From an uncultured Prevotellaceae bacterium (GTDB taxonomy: Bacteria > Bacteroidota > Bacteroidia > Bacteroidales > Bacteroidaceae), in NCBI GenBank assembly GCA_900314655.1, contig OMWC01000007.1, positions 39,415 to 103,414 on the forward strand: a DNA stretch of 64,000 nt, written 5' to 3'. The notes under the pieces were generated by a model. It did not search any database and was not told where the DNA came from. It saw nothing but the letters and a program-made list of their open reading frames with translations. Of the stretch, positions 42,926 through 51,505 are shown in pieces. How positions within the stretch are numbered: the stretch's first letter is position 1; every line of letters begins with the position of its first letter. The position numbers and the translations under genes were made by a program.

Positions 42926-43039
42926 CAAGAAATTTAGAAAATGAGAGAATGAGAGAATGAGAAATTGGGGCATTCATTTAAAAAAGCGTAAAATGATTCA
43001 TTTCTCATTTTCTCATTTTTTCATTTTCCCAATATTTTA

Positions 43040-43047
43040 TACCTTTG
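43040..43047 (+). promoter_or_regulatory. -7 box of the DUF4294 gene, leaderless GTG start
   Basis: TACCTTTG (43040-43047) is 5 bp from GTG at 43053, the codon that begins a good signal peptide. ATG-started extensions upstream would have to cross the promoter and a TTTCTCATT repeat tract. Confidence 0.55.
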
Positions 43048-43052
43048 CAGCC

Positions 43053-43682
43053 GTGAGAACGTTATTGTTGATACTGATGGCCATGCCCGCACTCTGCTGG
43101 GCGCAGACAGGCAAGCATGTGAACCCCGAAGACAGAGAGGTTGACATGGATAACCCTACGTTTGTGCCGATGGTGAAAGTCAGCAAGGTGATGCACGAGG
43201 GTGACAGCATCCAGTACGTGGAGTTCAACAACGTGTATGTCTATCCCAAAATGGAGTTCAAGAACGCCAAGGAACAGGCTAAATACAACCGGCTGGTGTA
43301 TAACGTGAAGAAAGTGCTGCCCATCGCCAAGGAGGCCAACCAGATTATCATAGAGACCTACGAATACCTGCAGACGCTTCCCGACAAGAAATCGAAGGAC
43401 GAACACATGAAAAGGGTGGAGAAAGACATCAAGCAGCGCTATACGCCCAGGATGAAGAAGCTGTCATATAGTCAGGGAAAGCTGCTTATCAAACTGATCC
43501 ACCGCGAGTGTAATTCCTCTGGCTACAATCTGATTCAAGCCTTCCTGGGACCGGTGCGCGCTGGTTTCTATCAGGCATTTGCCTGGACTTTCGGGGCTTC
43601 GCTCATGAAGACTTACAAGCCCGAAAGTGTTGACCGGCTTACGGAGCGCGTGGTGCGACAGATAGAAGCCGGACAACTGTAA
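43053..43682 (+). CDS. DUF4294 family exported protein
   Basis: This protein of about 209 residues has a signal peptide (RTLLLILMAMPALCWAQ) and a conserved Bacteroidota domain, DUF4294, of unknown function (VYVYPKMEFKNAKEQAKYNRLVYNVKKVLPIAKEAN, then HRECNSSGYNLIQAFLGPVRAGFYQAFAW, in part). The predicted location is the periplasm or outer membrane. The GTG at 43053 is chosen as start because it directly precedes the signal peptide and follows a -7 box by 5 bp. It converges on the glutaminyl cyclase gene, 4 bp apart. Confidence 0.85.
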   Translation: MRTLLLILMAMPALCWAQTGKHVNPEDREVDMDNPTFVPMVKVSKVMHEGDSIQYVEFNNVYVYPKMEFKNAKEQAKYNRLVYNVKKVLPIAKEANQIIIETYEYLQTLPDKKSKDEHMKRVEKDIKQRYTPRMKKLSYSQGKLLIKLIHRECNSSGYNLIQAFLGPVRAGFYQAFAWTFGASLMKTYKPESVDRLTERVVRQIEAGQL

Positions 43683-43686
43683 GAGT

Positions 43687-44709
43687 TTATTCGCTGAAAA
43701 GAACCTGAATGACGGTCTGCCCGACGGCCTGCAACGTGTTTTTATCTATGTGCTGCATGTCGTCATTCAATGTATGCCAGGTAGGACCGAAACTGCTCTG
43801 CTGGCAGTCGGGGTAGCAGGGAATGATGTCGATGCAGGGAATCTTGGCTACTTCATTCACCGGTACATGGTCGTCGGTGATGCCCCCGTTGGCTTCATCG
43901 GGGAACATAGTGCCGTAACCCACCACCTTGGCGGCTGCCCATACCTTCTTCACAATATCAGGCGCATATTGCTTGGAGACTGCCTCCTGATAGAAACGGG
44001 CTCCCTGACCGCCCACCATGTCGAGCAGAATGCCGAAACGGTAAGACTTTCCGTCAGCATTTGCGGCATATTGCTGCGCCCAATACTGGGCGCCGAGTGC
44101 CCACGGATCACCGTTGACCTGCGTGGTGGTGTCCCATTGGGGAGTTCCCCAGTCTTCGGCATCAAAGCAAATAAAGTCAACGCCTACCTTCAGGGAATCG
44201 GCTTTCTGTAGCAAACGGGCAATCTCAAGCATCACGGCCACGCCCGAAGCTCCATCATTGGCAGCCATCACGGGCTTGCGCCAGGCTGTAGAGTCGGGAT
44301 CGTTGTCAGCCCAGGGACGGCTATCCCAATGGGCACAAAGGAGAATGCGGCCTCCATTCGTAACTCCCTGGGAGGATATACTGTCGCTCGGATTGTAGCT
44401 GGCAATGATATTGGTACTCTTCAGCGGTGTGCCGTCGTAGCCTGTAAGCGTGGCTTGCTGGGTAGAAACCTTGCAGCCGAACTGCTCAAACTTCTTGATA
44501 ATCCATTGGGCACACAGCTCATGGGCATCGCTGTTCATCGTGCGGGGACCGAAATCGCATTGCGCCTGACAATAGGCATAGGCGGAATCAGCCACAAAAG
44601 CCGGACCTACGGGCGTAAGCGATGACAGGTCGCTGGTGGCCTGCCTGCTCTTACAAGCAACAAGCAGGATGACTGAACACAAAATCGCAAAGACACAAAG
44701 TTTTCTCAT
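43687..44709 (-). CDS. M28-fold glutaminyl-peptide cyclotransferase, lipoprotein
   Basis: This protein of about 340 residues resembles type II (M28 peptidase-like) glutaminyl cyclases of Porphyromonas and Prevotella, which turn the N-terminal Gln left after signal peptidase cleavage into pyroglutamate. Zinc and catalytic motifs are AHWDSRPWADNDPD, AANDGASGVAVM (Asp152), CFDAEDWG (Glu185), and ITDDHVPVNE (His). The lipobox LLVAC gives lipidated Cys19. Many exported proteins in this window are predicted to start with Gln, which suits this function. A plain M28 aminopeptidase is the alternative. The start at 44709 (MRKLCVF) is used; codons upstream to 44766 are translated repeat tract. Confidence 0.78.
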   Translation of the reverse strand: MRKLCVFAILCSVILLVACKSRQATSDLSSLTPVGPAFVADSAYAYCQAQCDFGPRTMNSDAHELCAQWIIKKFEQFGCKVSTQQATLTGYDGTPLKSTNIIASYNPSDSISSQGVTNGGRILLCAHWDSRPWADNDPDSTAWRKPVMAANDGASGVAVMLEIARLLQKADSLKVGVDFICFDAEDWGTPQWDTTTQVNGDPWALGAQYWAQQYAANADGKSYRFGILLDMVGGQGARFYQEAVSKQYAPDIVKKVWAAAKVVGYGTMFPDEANGGITDDHVPVNEVAKIPCIDIIPCYPDCQQSSFGPTWHTLNDDMQHIDKNTLQAVGQTVIQVLFSE

Positions 44710-44728
44710 TCTATTTTTCTTATACAAA

Positions 44729-44785
44729 TAACTATCAACCATAAACCATAAACCATAAACTATCAACCATCAACCATCAACCCTG
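44729..44785. repeat. CATAAACCATCAACC word tract, supplies a stop codon
   Basis: Variants of AACCATAAACC/CATCAACC are iterated between two genes. The tract runs into the 3' end of the C26-M19 gene, encoding its last residues (RVDG) and its TGA stop. Confidence 0.7.
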
Positions 44786-46566
44786 ACGCTCTGCACTTGC
44801 GCCATCACGCGCAGCCAGTTGCCTCCCCATATCTTCTTGATGTCACGCTCGCTATAGTGGCGGCGAAGCAACTGGAGGGTAAACTGGATGGCTTCGGAAG
44901 CGTCGGCATAGCCGCGCACACCACCGTCACCATCGAAATCGGTGCCCAGTCCCACATGGTCGATACCCATCACATCGATGGCATGTTCCAGATGTTTGAC
45001 GGCGTCGATGATGGTGGCTTCGCCTTCCGTGCGGAGGAAACCATGATAAAGCGTGGTATGAGCCACGCCACCGGCCTGAGCCAAAGCCCGAAGCTGGTCG
45101 TCGGTCAGATTGCGGGGATGGTCACAAAGGGCACGGCAGTTACTATGACTGCACACAATCGGCGTACTTGAAATCTGCAACGCATCATAGAAACTCTTCT
45201 CGCCGGCATGGGAAAGGTCAACCATCAGGCCACAGCGGTTCATCTCCTGAATGACCTTTTCGCCAAACTGACTGACTCCGTTGTGGGTGTTGCAGCCGCG
45301 GGCGGAGTCGCAGATGTCGTTGTCGCCATTGTGGCAAAGCGTGATATAGACGACACCCCGCTGGGCAAAATGCTTCACATTGGACAGTTCATGACCGAGA
45401 GCCAGGCCGTTTTCAATGCCGAGCATGATGCTGCGACGCCCCTTGCGCTGGTCTTCGTAGAGGTCTTGCGGGGTGCGGGCAATGCTGAGATAACGGCTGT
45501 TGGACTTCACGATATCCTCTATCTTGTCGAAAATGGCATTGGCATAGGCCGTAGGAGTGACAGAAACAGACTGCGAACCATCGGTCAGATGGGCTGGCTG
45601 CATCCACGAGGCATCCACTTTCTGCGAGAAACTCTCGCCGATTTTGGGCTGTGGCAGATAGGCCACCATCGTGACGGCCTGCTGGCGGCCGTCCTGCATC
45701 TTGTGCATATCCACGAGGATACGGGGATCACGCTGCTCGAAATGGATACCCTGCGGGAAGAACATCGGTGTGTCGCAATGGGTGTCGAGGGTAATCATGC
45801 GCTGATGGAGCAGCTTGGCCTGATGGAACTCCGTAGCCTTGCGAATCATCCATTTGAAGATGGGGAGTCCGCTTTCGAGCCATTCGGGATGCCATTGCAC
45901 GCCCATGATGCTCTTCTGCTCCGTGCTCTCGATGGCCTCGATGGTGCCGTCGGGGGCAGTGGCCGTCACCCAGAAACGCTGTCCGGCATCGCTTACGGCC
46001 TGATGATGGAAGGAGTTTACGAAGATATTCTGCGTGCCATAGAGTCGGCAGATCTCGCTGTTCTTGTGGAGCGTCACGCTATGAGTCACTTCCCCGCGGT
46101 CGGCATCCTGCGAGTGCTTGATGGTGGGAGAGGCAATATCCTGTGCCACATGACCATAGAGCGCCACGGCCAATGTCTGGATGCCACGGCAGATGCCAAG
46201 CATCGGTATCTGGCGGTTGTAGGCCAAGCGGGTAATAAGCAACTCAGGCAGGTCGCGCTTGCTGTTGATGTTATGCAGGCGCGGCGATGGTTCTTCGCCT
46301 GACCATAGCGGATTGTAATCGCCTCCGCCTGAAAGAATCAGACCATCGAGGCTGTCGAGTGTGCCTACGAGCACATGACGGTCGCTGACAGGAGGGATGA
46401 TGACGGGAATGCCCCCCGCCTCAATCACCTTATTATAGTAGGCATAGCGCAACGTGGCATCCATACCCTCGTAGTTGGAGGTGATGCCGATGAGCGGTTT
46501 CCAGTCGCCTTCGGGATACTGCTGGTAGATATCGTCGAGATACTGCTGAAGATTAAAAGAATCCAT
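44770..46566 (-). CDS. Fusion hydrolase: C26 gamma-glutamyl amidase plus M19 dipeptidase
   Basis: This 598-residue protein joins two enzymes. Residues 1 to about 245 are a class-I glutamine-amidotransferase-like C26 domain (PuuD type): nucleophile Cys126 in LGICRGIQTL and catalytic His226/Glu228 in VQWHPEW. Residues about 255-598 are a renal-dipeptidase-like M19 domain with zinc ligands His263 and Asp265 (DTHCD), Glu in MLGIENGLALG, and His in DLSHAGEK and CSHSNCRA. C26 enzymes cleave gamma-glutamyl bonds and M19 enzymes cleave dipeptides including Cys-Gly, so it could degrade glutathione-like peptides in two steps. There is no signal peptide, so it should be cytoplasmic. Confidence 0.88.
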   Translation of the reverse strand: MDSFNLQQYLDDIYQQYPEGDWKPLIGITSNYEGMDATLRYAYYNKVIEAGGIPVIIPPVSDRHVLVGTLDSLDGLILSGGGDYNPLWSGEEPSPRLHNINSKRDLPELLITRLAYNRQIPMLGICRGIQTLAVALYGHVAQDIASPTIKHSQDADRGEVTHSVTLHKNSEICRLYGTQNIFVNSFHHQAVSDAGQRFWVTATAPDGTIEAIESTEQKSIMGVQWHPEWLESGLPIFKWMIRKATEFHQAKLLHQRMITLDTHCDTPMFFPQGIHFEQRDPRILVDMHKMQDGRQQAVTMVAYLPQPKIGESFSQKVDASWMQPAHLTDGSQSVSVTPTAYANAIFDKIEDIVKSNSRYLSIARTPQDLYEDQRKGRRSIMLGIENGLALGHELSNVKHFAQRGVVYITLCHNGDNDICDSARGCNTHNGVSQFGEKVIQEMNRCGLMVDLSHAGEKSFYDALQISSTPIVCSHSNCRALCDHPRNLTDDQLRALAQAGGVAHTTLYHGFLRTEGEATIIDAVKHLEHAIDVMGIDHVGLGTDFDGDGGVRGYADASEAIQFTLQLLRRHYSERDIKKIWGGNWLRVMAQVQSVRVDG

Positions 46567-46600
46567 TTCTTTAAAGTTGCTTCTTACTGAAAATAAAAAG

Positions 46601-46621
46601 CCCCTCCAAAAGATGGAGGGG
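46601..46621 (-). terminator. Terminator after the Lrp-like gene
   Basis: On the minus strand CCCCTCCA pairs with TGGAGGGG over a 5-base loop and is followed by CTTTTTATTTT. It separates the regulator gene from the downstream C26-M19 gene. Confidence 0.8.
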
Positions 46622-46638
46622 ATGATTGATCATTTTCC

Positions 46639-47100
46639 TTACTCCGTAGCAATGGGAATCTCACGCCGGATGCTCTGCTCCAGGGAGATGAGTGTCTCCG
46701 TGGCTACCACGCCGGGAATGTCCTGCAACTGATTGTTGAGCAGGTCCATCAGCTGCTCGTTGTCGCGGGCGAAGAGTTTCACAAGCATGGTGTAGGGACC
46801 GGTCGTGAAATGGCATTCCACAATCTCAGGGATATGGCAAAGGCGCTCCACGACCTGCTTGTACATGGAACCGCGCTCAAGCGTGATGCCCACATAGGTG
46901 CAGGTGCTGTAGCCCAATGACTTGGGGTTCACATCAAAACCGGAGCCAGTGATCACACCGTCGTCAATGAGATGCTGCACACGCTGATGAATGGCGGCAC
47001 GCGAGACGCCACACTCTGCTGCCACATCCTTGAACGGGATGCGGGCATTCTTCGACAAGATATTCAATATCTTTCTGTCCAGATTGTCTATCTTTTCCAT
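46639..47100 (-). CDS. Lrp/AsnC-family transcriptional regulator
   Basis: This 153-residue regulator has an N-terminal winged helix (LDRKILNILSKNARIPFKDVAAECGVSRAAIHQRVQHLIDDGVI region, 8-52) and a C-terminal RAM ligand-binding domain (about 65-145). Family members respond to amino acids and act as dimers or octamers. The ATG at 47100 (MEKIDNLDRK) is the standard family start. The target is unknown; the downstream peptide hydrolase is a natural candidate, but a terminator separates the two. Confidence 0.92.
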   Translation of the reverse strand: MEKIDNLDRKILNILSKNARIPFKDVAAECGVSRAAIHQRVQHLIDDGVITGSGFDVNPKSLGYSTCTYVGITLERGSMYKQVVERLCHIPEIVECHFTTGPYTMLVKLFARDNEQLMDLLNNQLQDIPGVVATETLISLEQSIRREIPIATE

Positions 47101-47227
47101 TGTTATGGATATTTCCTTTTTGTTAATAATCAGTTTACTTCGTGACAAAAATAGGAATAAAAAATGAAATGCGCAACATTTTGACAGGAAAAGTTGCGCA
47201 TTTCGTGAAAAAACGTTCAAAAACGGA

Positions 47228-48193
47228 CTATTTTTTCTTCTTTACGACCTTCTTTGAGGAAGTAACCGGCTTTGCAGAAGGTTTCTTCGCGGTTTTCGTT
47301 TCTTCTACAACAGGCTTCACGATATCGAGCAATTCCACGGTGAAGATGAGGGCGGAATAGGGCTTGATGTCCTGTCCGGCACCACGCTCACCATAGGCCA
47401 GATCGTAGGGGATATAGAGTTCCCACTTACTGCCGACGGGCATCATCGTGAGAGCTTCGGTCCAACCCTTGATGACCTGATTGGCCTTGAACGTGGCAGG
47501 CTCGCCACGCTTGTAGCTGCTGTCGAAGACTTTTCCGTCAACCAGACGGCCTTCGTAATTCACTTTCACTTCATCCGAAGCAGTAGGGATGGCACCCGTG
47601 CCCTGAGTGAGCACCTTATACTGCAGGCCGGAAGCCGTGGTCTTCACACCTTCCTTCTTCGCATTGGCTGCCAGGAAGTCAACACCTTCTTTCTTGAGCA
47701 CCATCACACGACGGTCAGAGAAGAATTGCTCTGCATCCTGCTGCTTGAAATGGGTGGTATCTTTCTTCAGAGCCGCAATGAAACCCTGCTGGAACTTCTC
47801 TGCGTTGATGGAGTCGGGGGTTCCCTTGAAGTCGTTCTCGGCATTGGGCAGCATCCGGTCGTTGACCATCTGCGCGATCTGCATACCGGCCATACGGGCT
47901 TTCTGCTGAGGGTCGGTTCCCAGTTTGAGGGCCTCCTTGAAACCGGCAATGAAGTCATCCATGAAGACCTCATCGAACTGATACTGCTGTTTCAGGAAGG
48001 GCAGCAGACCATTTGTCATGGCCACACCGGCAGCATAGCTGACGGAATCACTCGGAGTGACAATCTCAACAGGCTGCTCTGCAACGACCTGAACCACCTC
48101 AGCCTTCTTTTTCTTGTCTTTCTTTCCGGCATTGGCGGTCAAGAAAGAGGCACTCACCACGAGGATGAGTGCCATGATTGCATATCTTTTCAT
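47228..48193 (-). CDS. Exported FKBP-type peptidyl-prolyl isomerase
   Basis: This 321-residue protein has a signal peptide ([22 protein letters not shown]), an FkpA/Mip-like helical dimerisation domain (about 45-190), and an FKBP domain (about 195-290: [47 protein letters not shown] in part). The Lys-rich ends (KKDKKKK after the signal and KKVVKKKK at the C-terminus) are unusual. It should fold proteins in the periplasm. It is the last of three FKBP genes in tandem, 6 bp after the previous one. Confidence 0.92.
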   Translation of the reverse strand: MKRYAIMALILVVSASFLTANAGKKDKKKKAEVVQVVAEQPVEIVTPSDSVSYAAGVAMTNGLLPFLKQQYQFDEVFMDDFIAGFKEALKLGTDPQQKARMAGMQIAQMVNDRMLPNAENDFKGTPDSINAEKFQQGFIAALKKDTTHFKQQDAEQFFSDRRVMVLKKEGVDFLAANAKKEGVKTTASGLQYKVLTQGTGAIPTASDEVKVNYEGRLVDGKVFDSSYKRGEPATFKANQVIKGWTEALTMMPVGSKWELYIPYDLAYGERGAGQDIKPYSALIFTVELLDIVKPVVEETKTAKKPSAKPVTSSKKVVKKKK

Positions 48194-48199
48194 AGACGA

Positions 48200-49072
48200 T
48201 TACTTCTCGATACCTAAGAGTTCGATCTTGAAGATAAGTGCGGAGAAAGGCTTGATCTCTCTCTGCTCACGTGCACCGTAAGCCTTTTCCTGAGGAATCA
48301 CAACCTCCCAAACAGAACCTACAGGCATGTGGGTGAGAGCCTCTGTCCATCCGGGGATCACCTGGTTGGCGCGAAGCTTAACAGGCTCCTTGCTCTTGTA
48401 GCTGCTGTCGAACACCTTACCGTCGATGGTCTTGCCCTCATACTGAACAGACACCATGCTTGTATCGGTAGGAATGGCACCAGTACCCTCCTTGATCACC
48501 TTATAGAGCACACCGCCCTTGAGTTCCTTTACGTCCTTGCCTTTCTTGTATTCCACCAGGTATTTCTCACCGGCAGCCTTGTTGGCACCGAACTGCTTCT
48601 CCATATTCTTGGCCTTGATCTGCTCCATCTTGGTCTGGGCAATCTGCTGAGCCTGCTCAACGGTCATCAGACCCTTGGCACCGGTAGTTCCGCTCACGAA
48701 ACCAGCCATGAAGTTTTTCAGGGAGATTGTCTGCGTGGAATCATCGCCGAACACCTCATGATTGATGCCCTTCACCATCTGGTTGCCAATCTGCTGACCA
48801 ATCTGGATACCAGCATAGTAGGCTGCCTGCTTCTTGTCGTCACCAGCATTTGCACCGTCGTTCAGGCCCTTGATGAAGTCGTCCATATAAGCAGTGTCCA
48901 CACCGAGACGCTGTACGAGATACTCTTTCAGACCCTGAGTCTGTGCCATACCGATGGCATAGCTCATGGTGTCAATGTCGTTCTTAAGATTGGCCTTGGG
49001 AGTGCCATTGCCGCAAGCGCTAAACGATGCAGCAACAATAGCCATAGCGGCTAAGATTGATAATTTTTTCAT
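48200..49072 (-). CDS. FKBP-type peptidyl-prolyl isomerase lipoprotein
   Basis: This 290-residue protein has a lipoprotein signal (AAMAIVAASFSACGNG), an FkpA-like N-domain (DIDTMSYAIGMAQTQGLKEYL) and a C-terminal FKBP domain ([40 protein letters not shown]). It is probably anchored to a membrane in the periplasm. It is the middle gene of the FKBP triad and is closely related to both neighbours. Confidence 0.92.
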   Translation of the reverse strand: MKKLSILAAMAIVAASFSACGNGTPKANLKNDIDTMSYAIGMAQTQGLKEYLVQRLGVDTAYMDDFIKGLNDGANAGDDKKQAAYYAGIQIGQQIGNQMVKGINHEVFGDDSTQTISLKNFMAGFVSGTTGAKGLMTVEQAQQIAQTKMEQIKAKNMEKQFGANKAAGEKYLVEYKKGKDVKELKGGVLYKVIKEGTGAIPTDTSMVSVQYEGKTIDGKVFDSSYKSKEPVKLRANQVIPGWTEALTHMPVGSVWEVVIPQEKAYGAREQREIKPFSALIFKIELLGIEK

Positions 49073-49111
49073 TTTGAGTTTATTTGTTTATAAGTTTTGA
49101 CTTTTTAGATT

Positions 49112-49717
49112 TTAGAGAACCTCTATCAGTTCCACGTCGAAGATAAGCGCAGCATAAGGAGGAATGCTCTGGCCGGCTCCGCTGGGACCATAGCCCAGAA
49201 GATAGGGAATGAAGAAACGGGTCTTGCCGCCTTCCTTCATCAGCTGGAGACCTTCCGTCCATCCGGCAATGACCTGCTGGAGTCCGAACACGGCAGGCTC
49301 TCCGCGCTGCACGCTGCTGTCGAACACCGTACCGTCAATCAGGAATCCCTCGTAGTGGCATTTCACACGGTCGGTGGCCTTAGGAGCCTTGCCGGTGCCT
49401 TCCTGCAATACCATATACTGCAGACCACTCTTGGTCGTTATCACACCTTCTTTCATTGCATTCTCAGCCAGGAAACGCTCACCGGCTGCCTTTGCATTAC
49501 GTCCCTGCTCTTCGCGAGCCTTTGCCATCTTGGCCTCTTTTTCCTGGAAATACTCCTGCACGATTGTCTGTGCCTCACGGTTATCCACCTTCAGATTATT
49601 ACCAGCCAGCACATCCTTGATAGCAGTGGCGAAATCATCAATATTCAGACCTTCGATATCCATCTGCTTCAATTGCTGTCCGATGCCGAGGCCCAAACCA
49701 TAACTCAGTTTGTCCAT
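49112..49717 (-). CDS. FKBP-type peptidyl-prolyl isomerase, no signal peptide
   Basis: This 201-residue protein begins directly with the FkpA-like N-domain (MDKLSYGLGLGIGQQLKQM) and ends with a full FKBP domain (VKCHYEGFLIDGTVFDSSVQRGEP, VIAGWTEGLQLMKEGGK, IPYLLGYGPSGAGQSIPPYAALIF in part). No signal peptide is visible, so it is probably cytoplasmic, although the domain layout is that of periplasmic relatives. It is the first gene of the triad; TAACTTTG (49766-49759, minus) is a likely -7 box. Confidence 0.92.
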   Translation of the reverse strand: MDKLSYGLGLGIGQQLKQMDIEGLNIDDFATAIKDVLAGNNLKVDNREAQTIVQEYFQEKEAKMAKAREEQGRNAKAAGERFLAENAMKEGVITTKSGLQYMVLQEGTGKAPKATDRVKCHYEGFLIDGTVFDSSVQRGEPAVFGLQQVIAGWTEGLQLMKEGGKTRFFIPYLLGYGPSGAGQSIPPYAALIFDVELIEVL

Positions 49718-49838
49718 CTTAAACTAAAAAATATATTACTAATTTTGCAAAATCGCGGCAAAGTTACACTTTTTCTTTGAAGAAACGAACGTTATTCAAA
49801 AGAAATTTGTAATTTTGTACATTATTAATATATAATCT

Positions 49839-50537
49839 ATGAAGAAGATTGTCGTTTTAACTGGTGCCGGCATGTCTGTAGAGAGCGGACTGAGCACTTT
49901 CCGTGATGCTGACGGACTTTGGGAAAACTATCCCGTATCACGTGTGGCTACCCACGAGGGCTGGGAAGCCGACCCCGAATACGTGAATGCCTTCTATAAT
50001 ATGCTCCGCACGAAATACACCGACGTGAAGCCCAACGAGGGTCATCTGTTGGTGGCAAAGCTGGAAGAGCAGTATGAGGTGACGGTGGTGACACAGAATG
50101 TGGACAACCTGCACGAGGTGGCAGGTTCCACAAAAGTCATACACCTGCATGGTGAACTGATGAAAGGTTGTTCGAGCCGTGATGTGGACAATCCCCGCTA
50201 TCACGTGCAGCTGGGTGGTGACAAACTGACCATCGAGCCGGGCGAAAAGGCTGGCGACGGTTCGCTGCTGCGCCCCTTTATCGTGTTTTTCGGTGAAGGA
50301 GTTCCCAATATCACGATTGCCGCCGAAGAGGTTTCCAAGGCCGATATCGTGATTGTGATCGGCACCTCGCTGGTGGTTTATCCTGCAGCTGGCCTGCTCC
50401 ACTATGCCCGCCCAGGTGTTCCCGTTTACCTGATTGATCCGAATCCCACCGTCGGTGCCAACTTCAGCAATGTCACTCATATCCAAAAGGGTGGTTCTGA
50501 GGGCATGAAGGAATTGTCTGCCATATTGATGAAATAG
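49839..50537 (+). CDS. cobB: Sir2-family NAD-dependent protein deacylase
   Basis: This 232-residue sirtuin removes acyl groups from lysine using NAD. Motifs are LTGAGMSVESGLSTFRD for NAD binding, TQNVDNLHE, and the catalytic His104 in IHLHGEL. FYNMLR (Tyr53, Arg57) resembles the Tyr/Arg pair that lets CobB/SIRT5 types take acidic acyl groups, with an offset of four rather than three. The usual zinc-binding CxxC...CxxC is absent: only Cys111 remains in the region. TAATTTTG (49810-49817) is the -7 box. The YitT gene starts 5 bp after its stop. Confidence 0.9.
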   Translation: MKKIVVLTGAGMSVESGLSTFRDADGLWENYPVSRVATHEGWEADPEYVNAFYNMLRTKYTDVKPNEGHLLVAKLEEQYEVTVVTQNVDNLHEVAGSTKVIHLHGELMKGCSSRDVDNPRYHVQLGGDKLTIEPGEKAGDGSLLRPFIVFFGEGVPNITIAAEEVSKADIVIVIGTSLVVYPAAGLLHYARPGVPVYLIDPNPTVGANFSNVTHIQKGGSEGMKELSAILMK

Positions 50538-50542
50538 CCGAT

Positions 50543-51448
50543 ATGGTAGGAACGATGAAATTGGATCGCAAAAGCCTCTTCATGGAGGTGCGCGATTATG
50601 TGATGATAACCATTGCGATGCTCTCCTATTGCATCGGATGGACGGTTTTCCTGTTGCCTAACAATATCACCACGGGAGGTGTCCCCGGTATTGCCTCTAT
50701 CGTCTTCTGGGGTACAGGCATTCCGGTTCAGATAACCTATTTCGGCATCAATGCCATCCTGATGGTGCTGGCATTGCGCATCTTAGGACTGAAATTCTGC
50801 ATCAAGACCATCTATGGCATTCTGGTATTGACTTTCGCCCTGGATGTGGCCCAACGAATGGCAACTGGTACTCATCTGCTTCAAGACCAGCCTTTTATGG
50901 CTGCAGTGATAGGAGCGGCATTCTGCGGATGCGGCGTAGGACTGGGACTTTCAAGCAACGGTTCCACAGGTGGCACCGACATTATCGCAGCCATTATCAA
51001 CAAATACCGTGACATCTCCCTTGGACGCGTCATCCTGATTTGTGATTTGGTTATTATCTCCTGTAGTTATTTCGTGCTTCACGACTGGGAACGCGTCATC
51101 TACGGCTACGTGGTACTCATCATCACCAGTTTCTGTATAGACCAGGTGGTGAATGCGATGCGGCGTTCGGTACAGTTTTTCATTATCTCCGACAAGTACG
51201 AGGAAATAGGCCATCGCATCAACAGCGAGCCCCATCGTGGCTGTACGGTGATTGATGCCCATGGATTCTATAGCGGCAAGGAGGTAAAGATGCTCTTCGT
51301 GCTGGCCAAAAAGAGGGAGTCGGGTGTCATTTTCCACTTAATCAACGAGATAGACCCCACCGCCTTTGTGTCGCAAAGCGCCGTCATCGGAGTCTATGGA
51401 GAAGGCTTCGACCGCTTCAAGGTGCGCAGCAAATCGCATAAATCCTAG
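50543..51448 (+). CDS. YitT family membrane protein (DUF161-DUF2179)
   Basis: This 301-residue protein has five or six membrane helices (about 18-180; FLLPNNITTGGVPGIASIVFW is typical) and a C-terminal soluble DUF2179 domain (about 205-295; GCTVIDAHGFYSGKEVKMLFVLAKKRE in part). Its transport function is unassigned in the family. It is cotranscribed with the sirtuin gene. A frame from the ATG at 50555 (MKLDRKS) is an equally good start. Confidence 0.88.
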   Translation: MVGTMKLDRKSLFMEVRDYVMITIAMLSYCIGWTVFLLPNNITTGGVPGIASIVFWGTGIPVQITYFGINAILMVLALRILGLKFCIKTIYGILVLTFALDVAQRMATGTHLLQDQPFMAAVIGAAFCGCGVGLGLSSNGSTGGTDIIAAIINKYRDISLGRVILICDLVIISCSYFVLHDWERVIYGYVVLIITSFCIDQVVNAMRRSVQFFIISDKYEEIGHRINSEPHRGCTVIDAHGFYSGKEVKMLFVLAKKRESGVIFHLINEIDPTAFVSQSAVIGVYGEGFDRFKVRSKSHKS

Positions 51449-51492
51449 AATTCTAGAAACTCTAGAGAATCTAGATTAACTAGAACATCTAT
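51447..51492. repeat. CTAGAA/TCTAGA word tract
   Basis: Variants of CTAGAATTCTAGAAACTCTAG lie between the YitT and OPT genes. The same word type encodes the Ser-rich linker of the LTA-synthase-like gene at 36020-36090. Confidence 0.65.
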
Positions 51493-51505
51493 AACAAACA
51501 AAAAT

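Noticed and set aside
44710..44766. N-terminal extension of the glutaminyl cyclase
   Set aside because: These codons are translation of the AACCATAAACC tract and precede a complete lipoprotein signal peptide that begins at 44709.
45208..46302. Rightward ORF of 364 codons inside the C26-M19 gene
   Set aside because: It is antisense to a gene with two complete catalytic sites.
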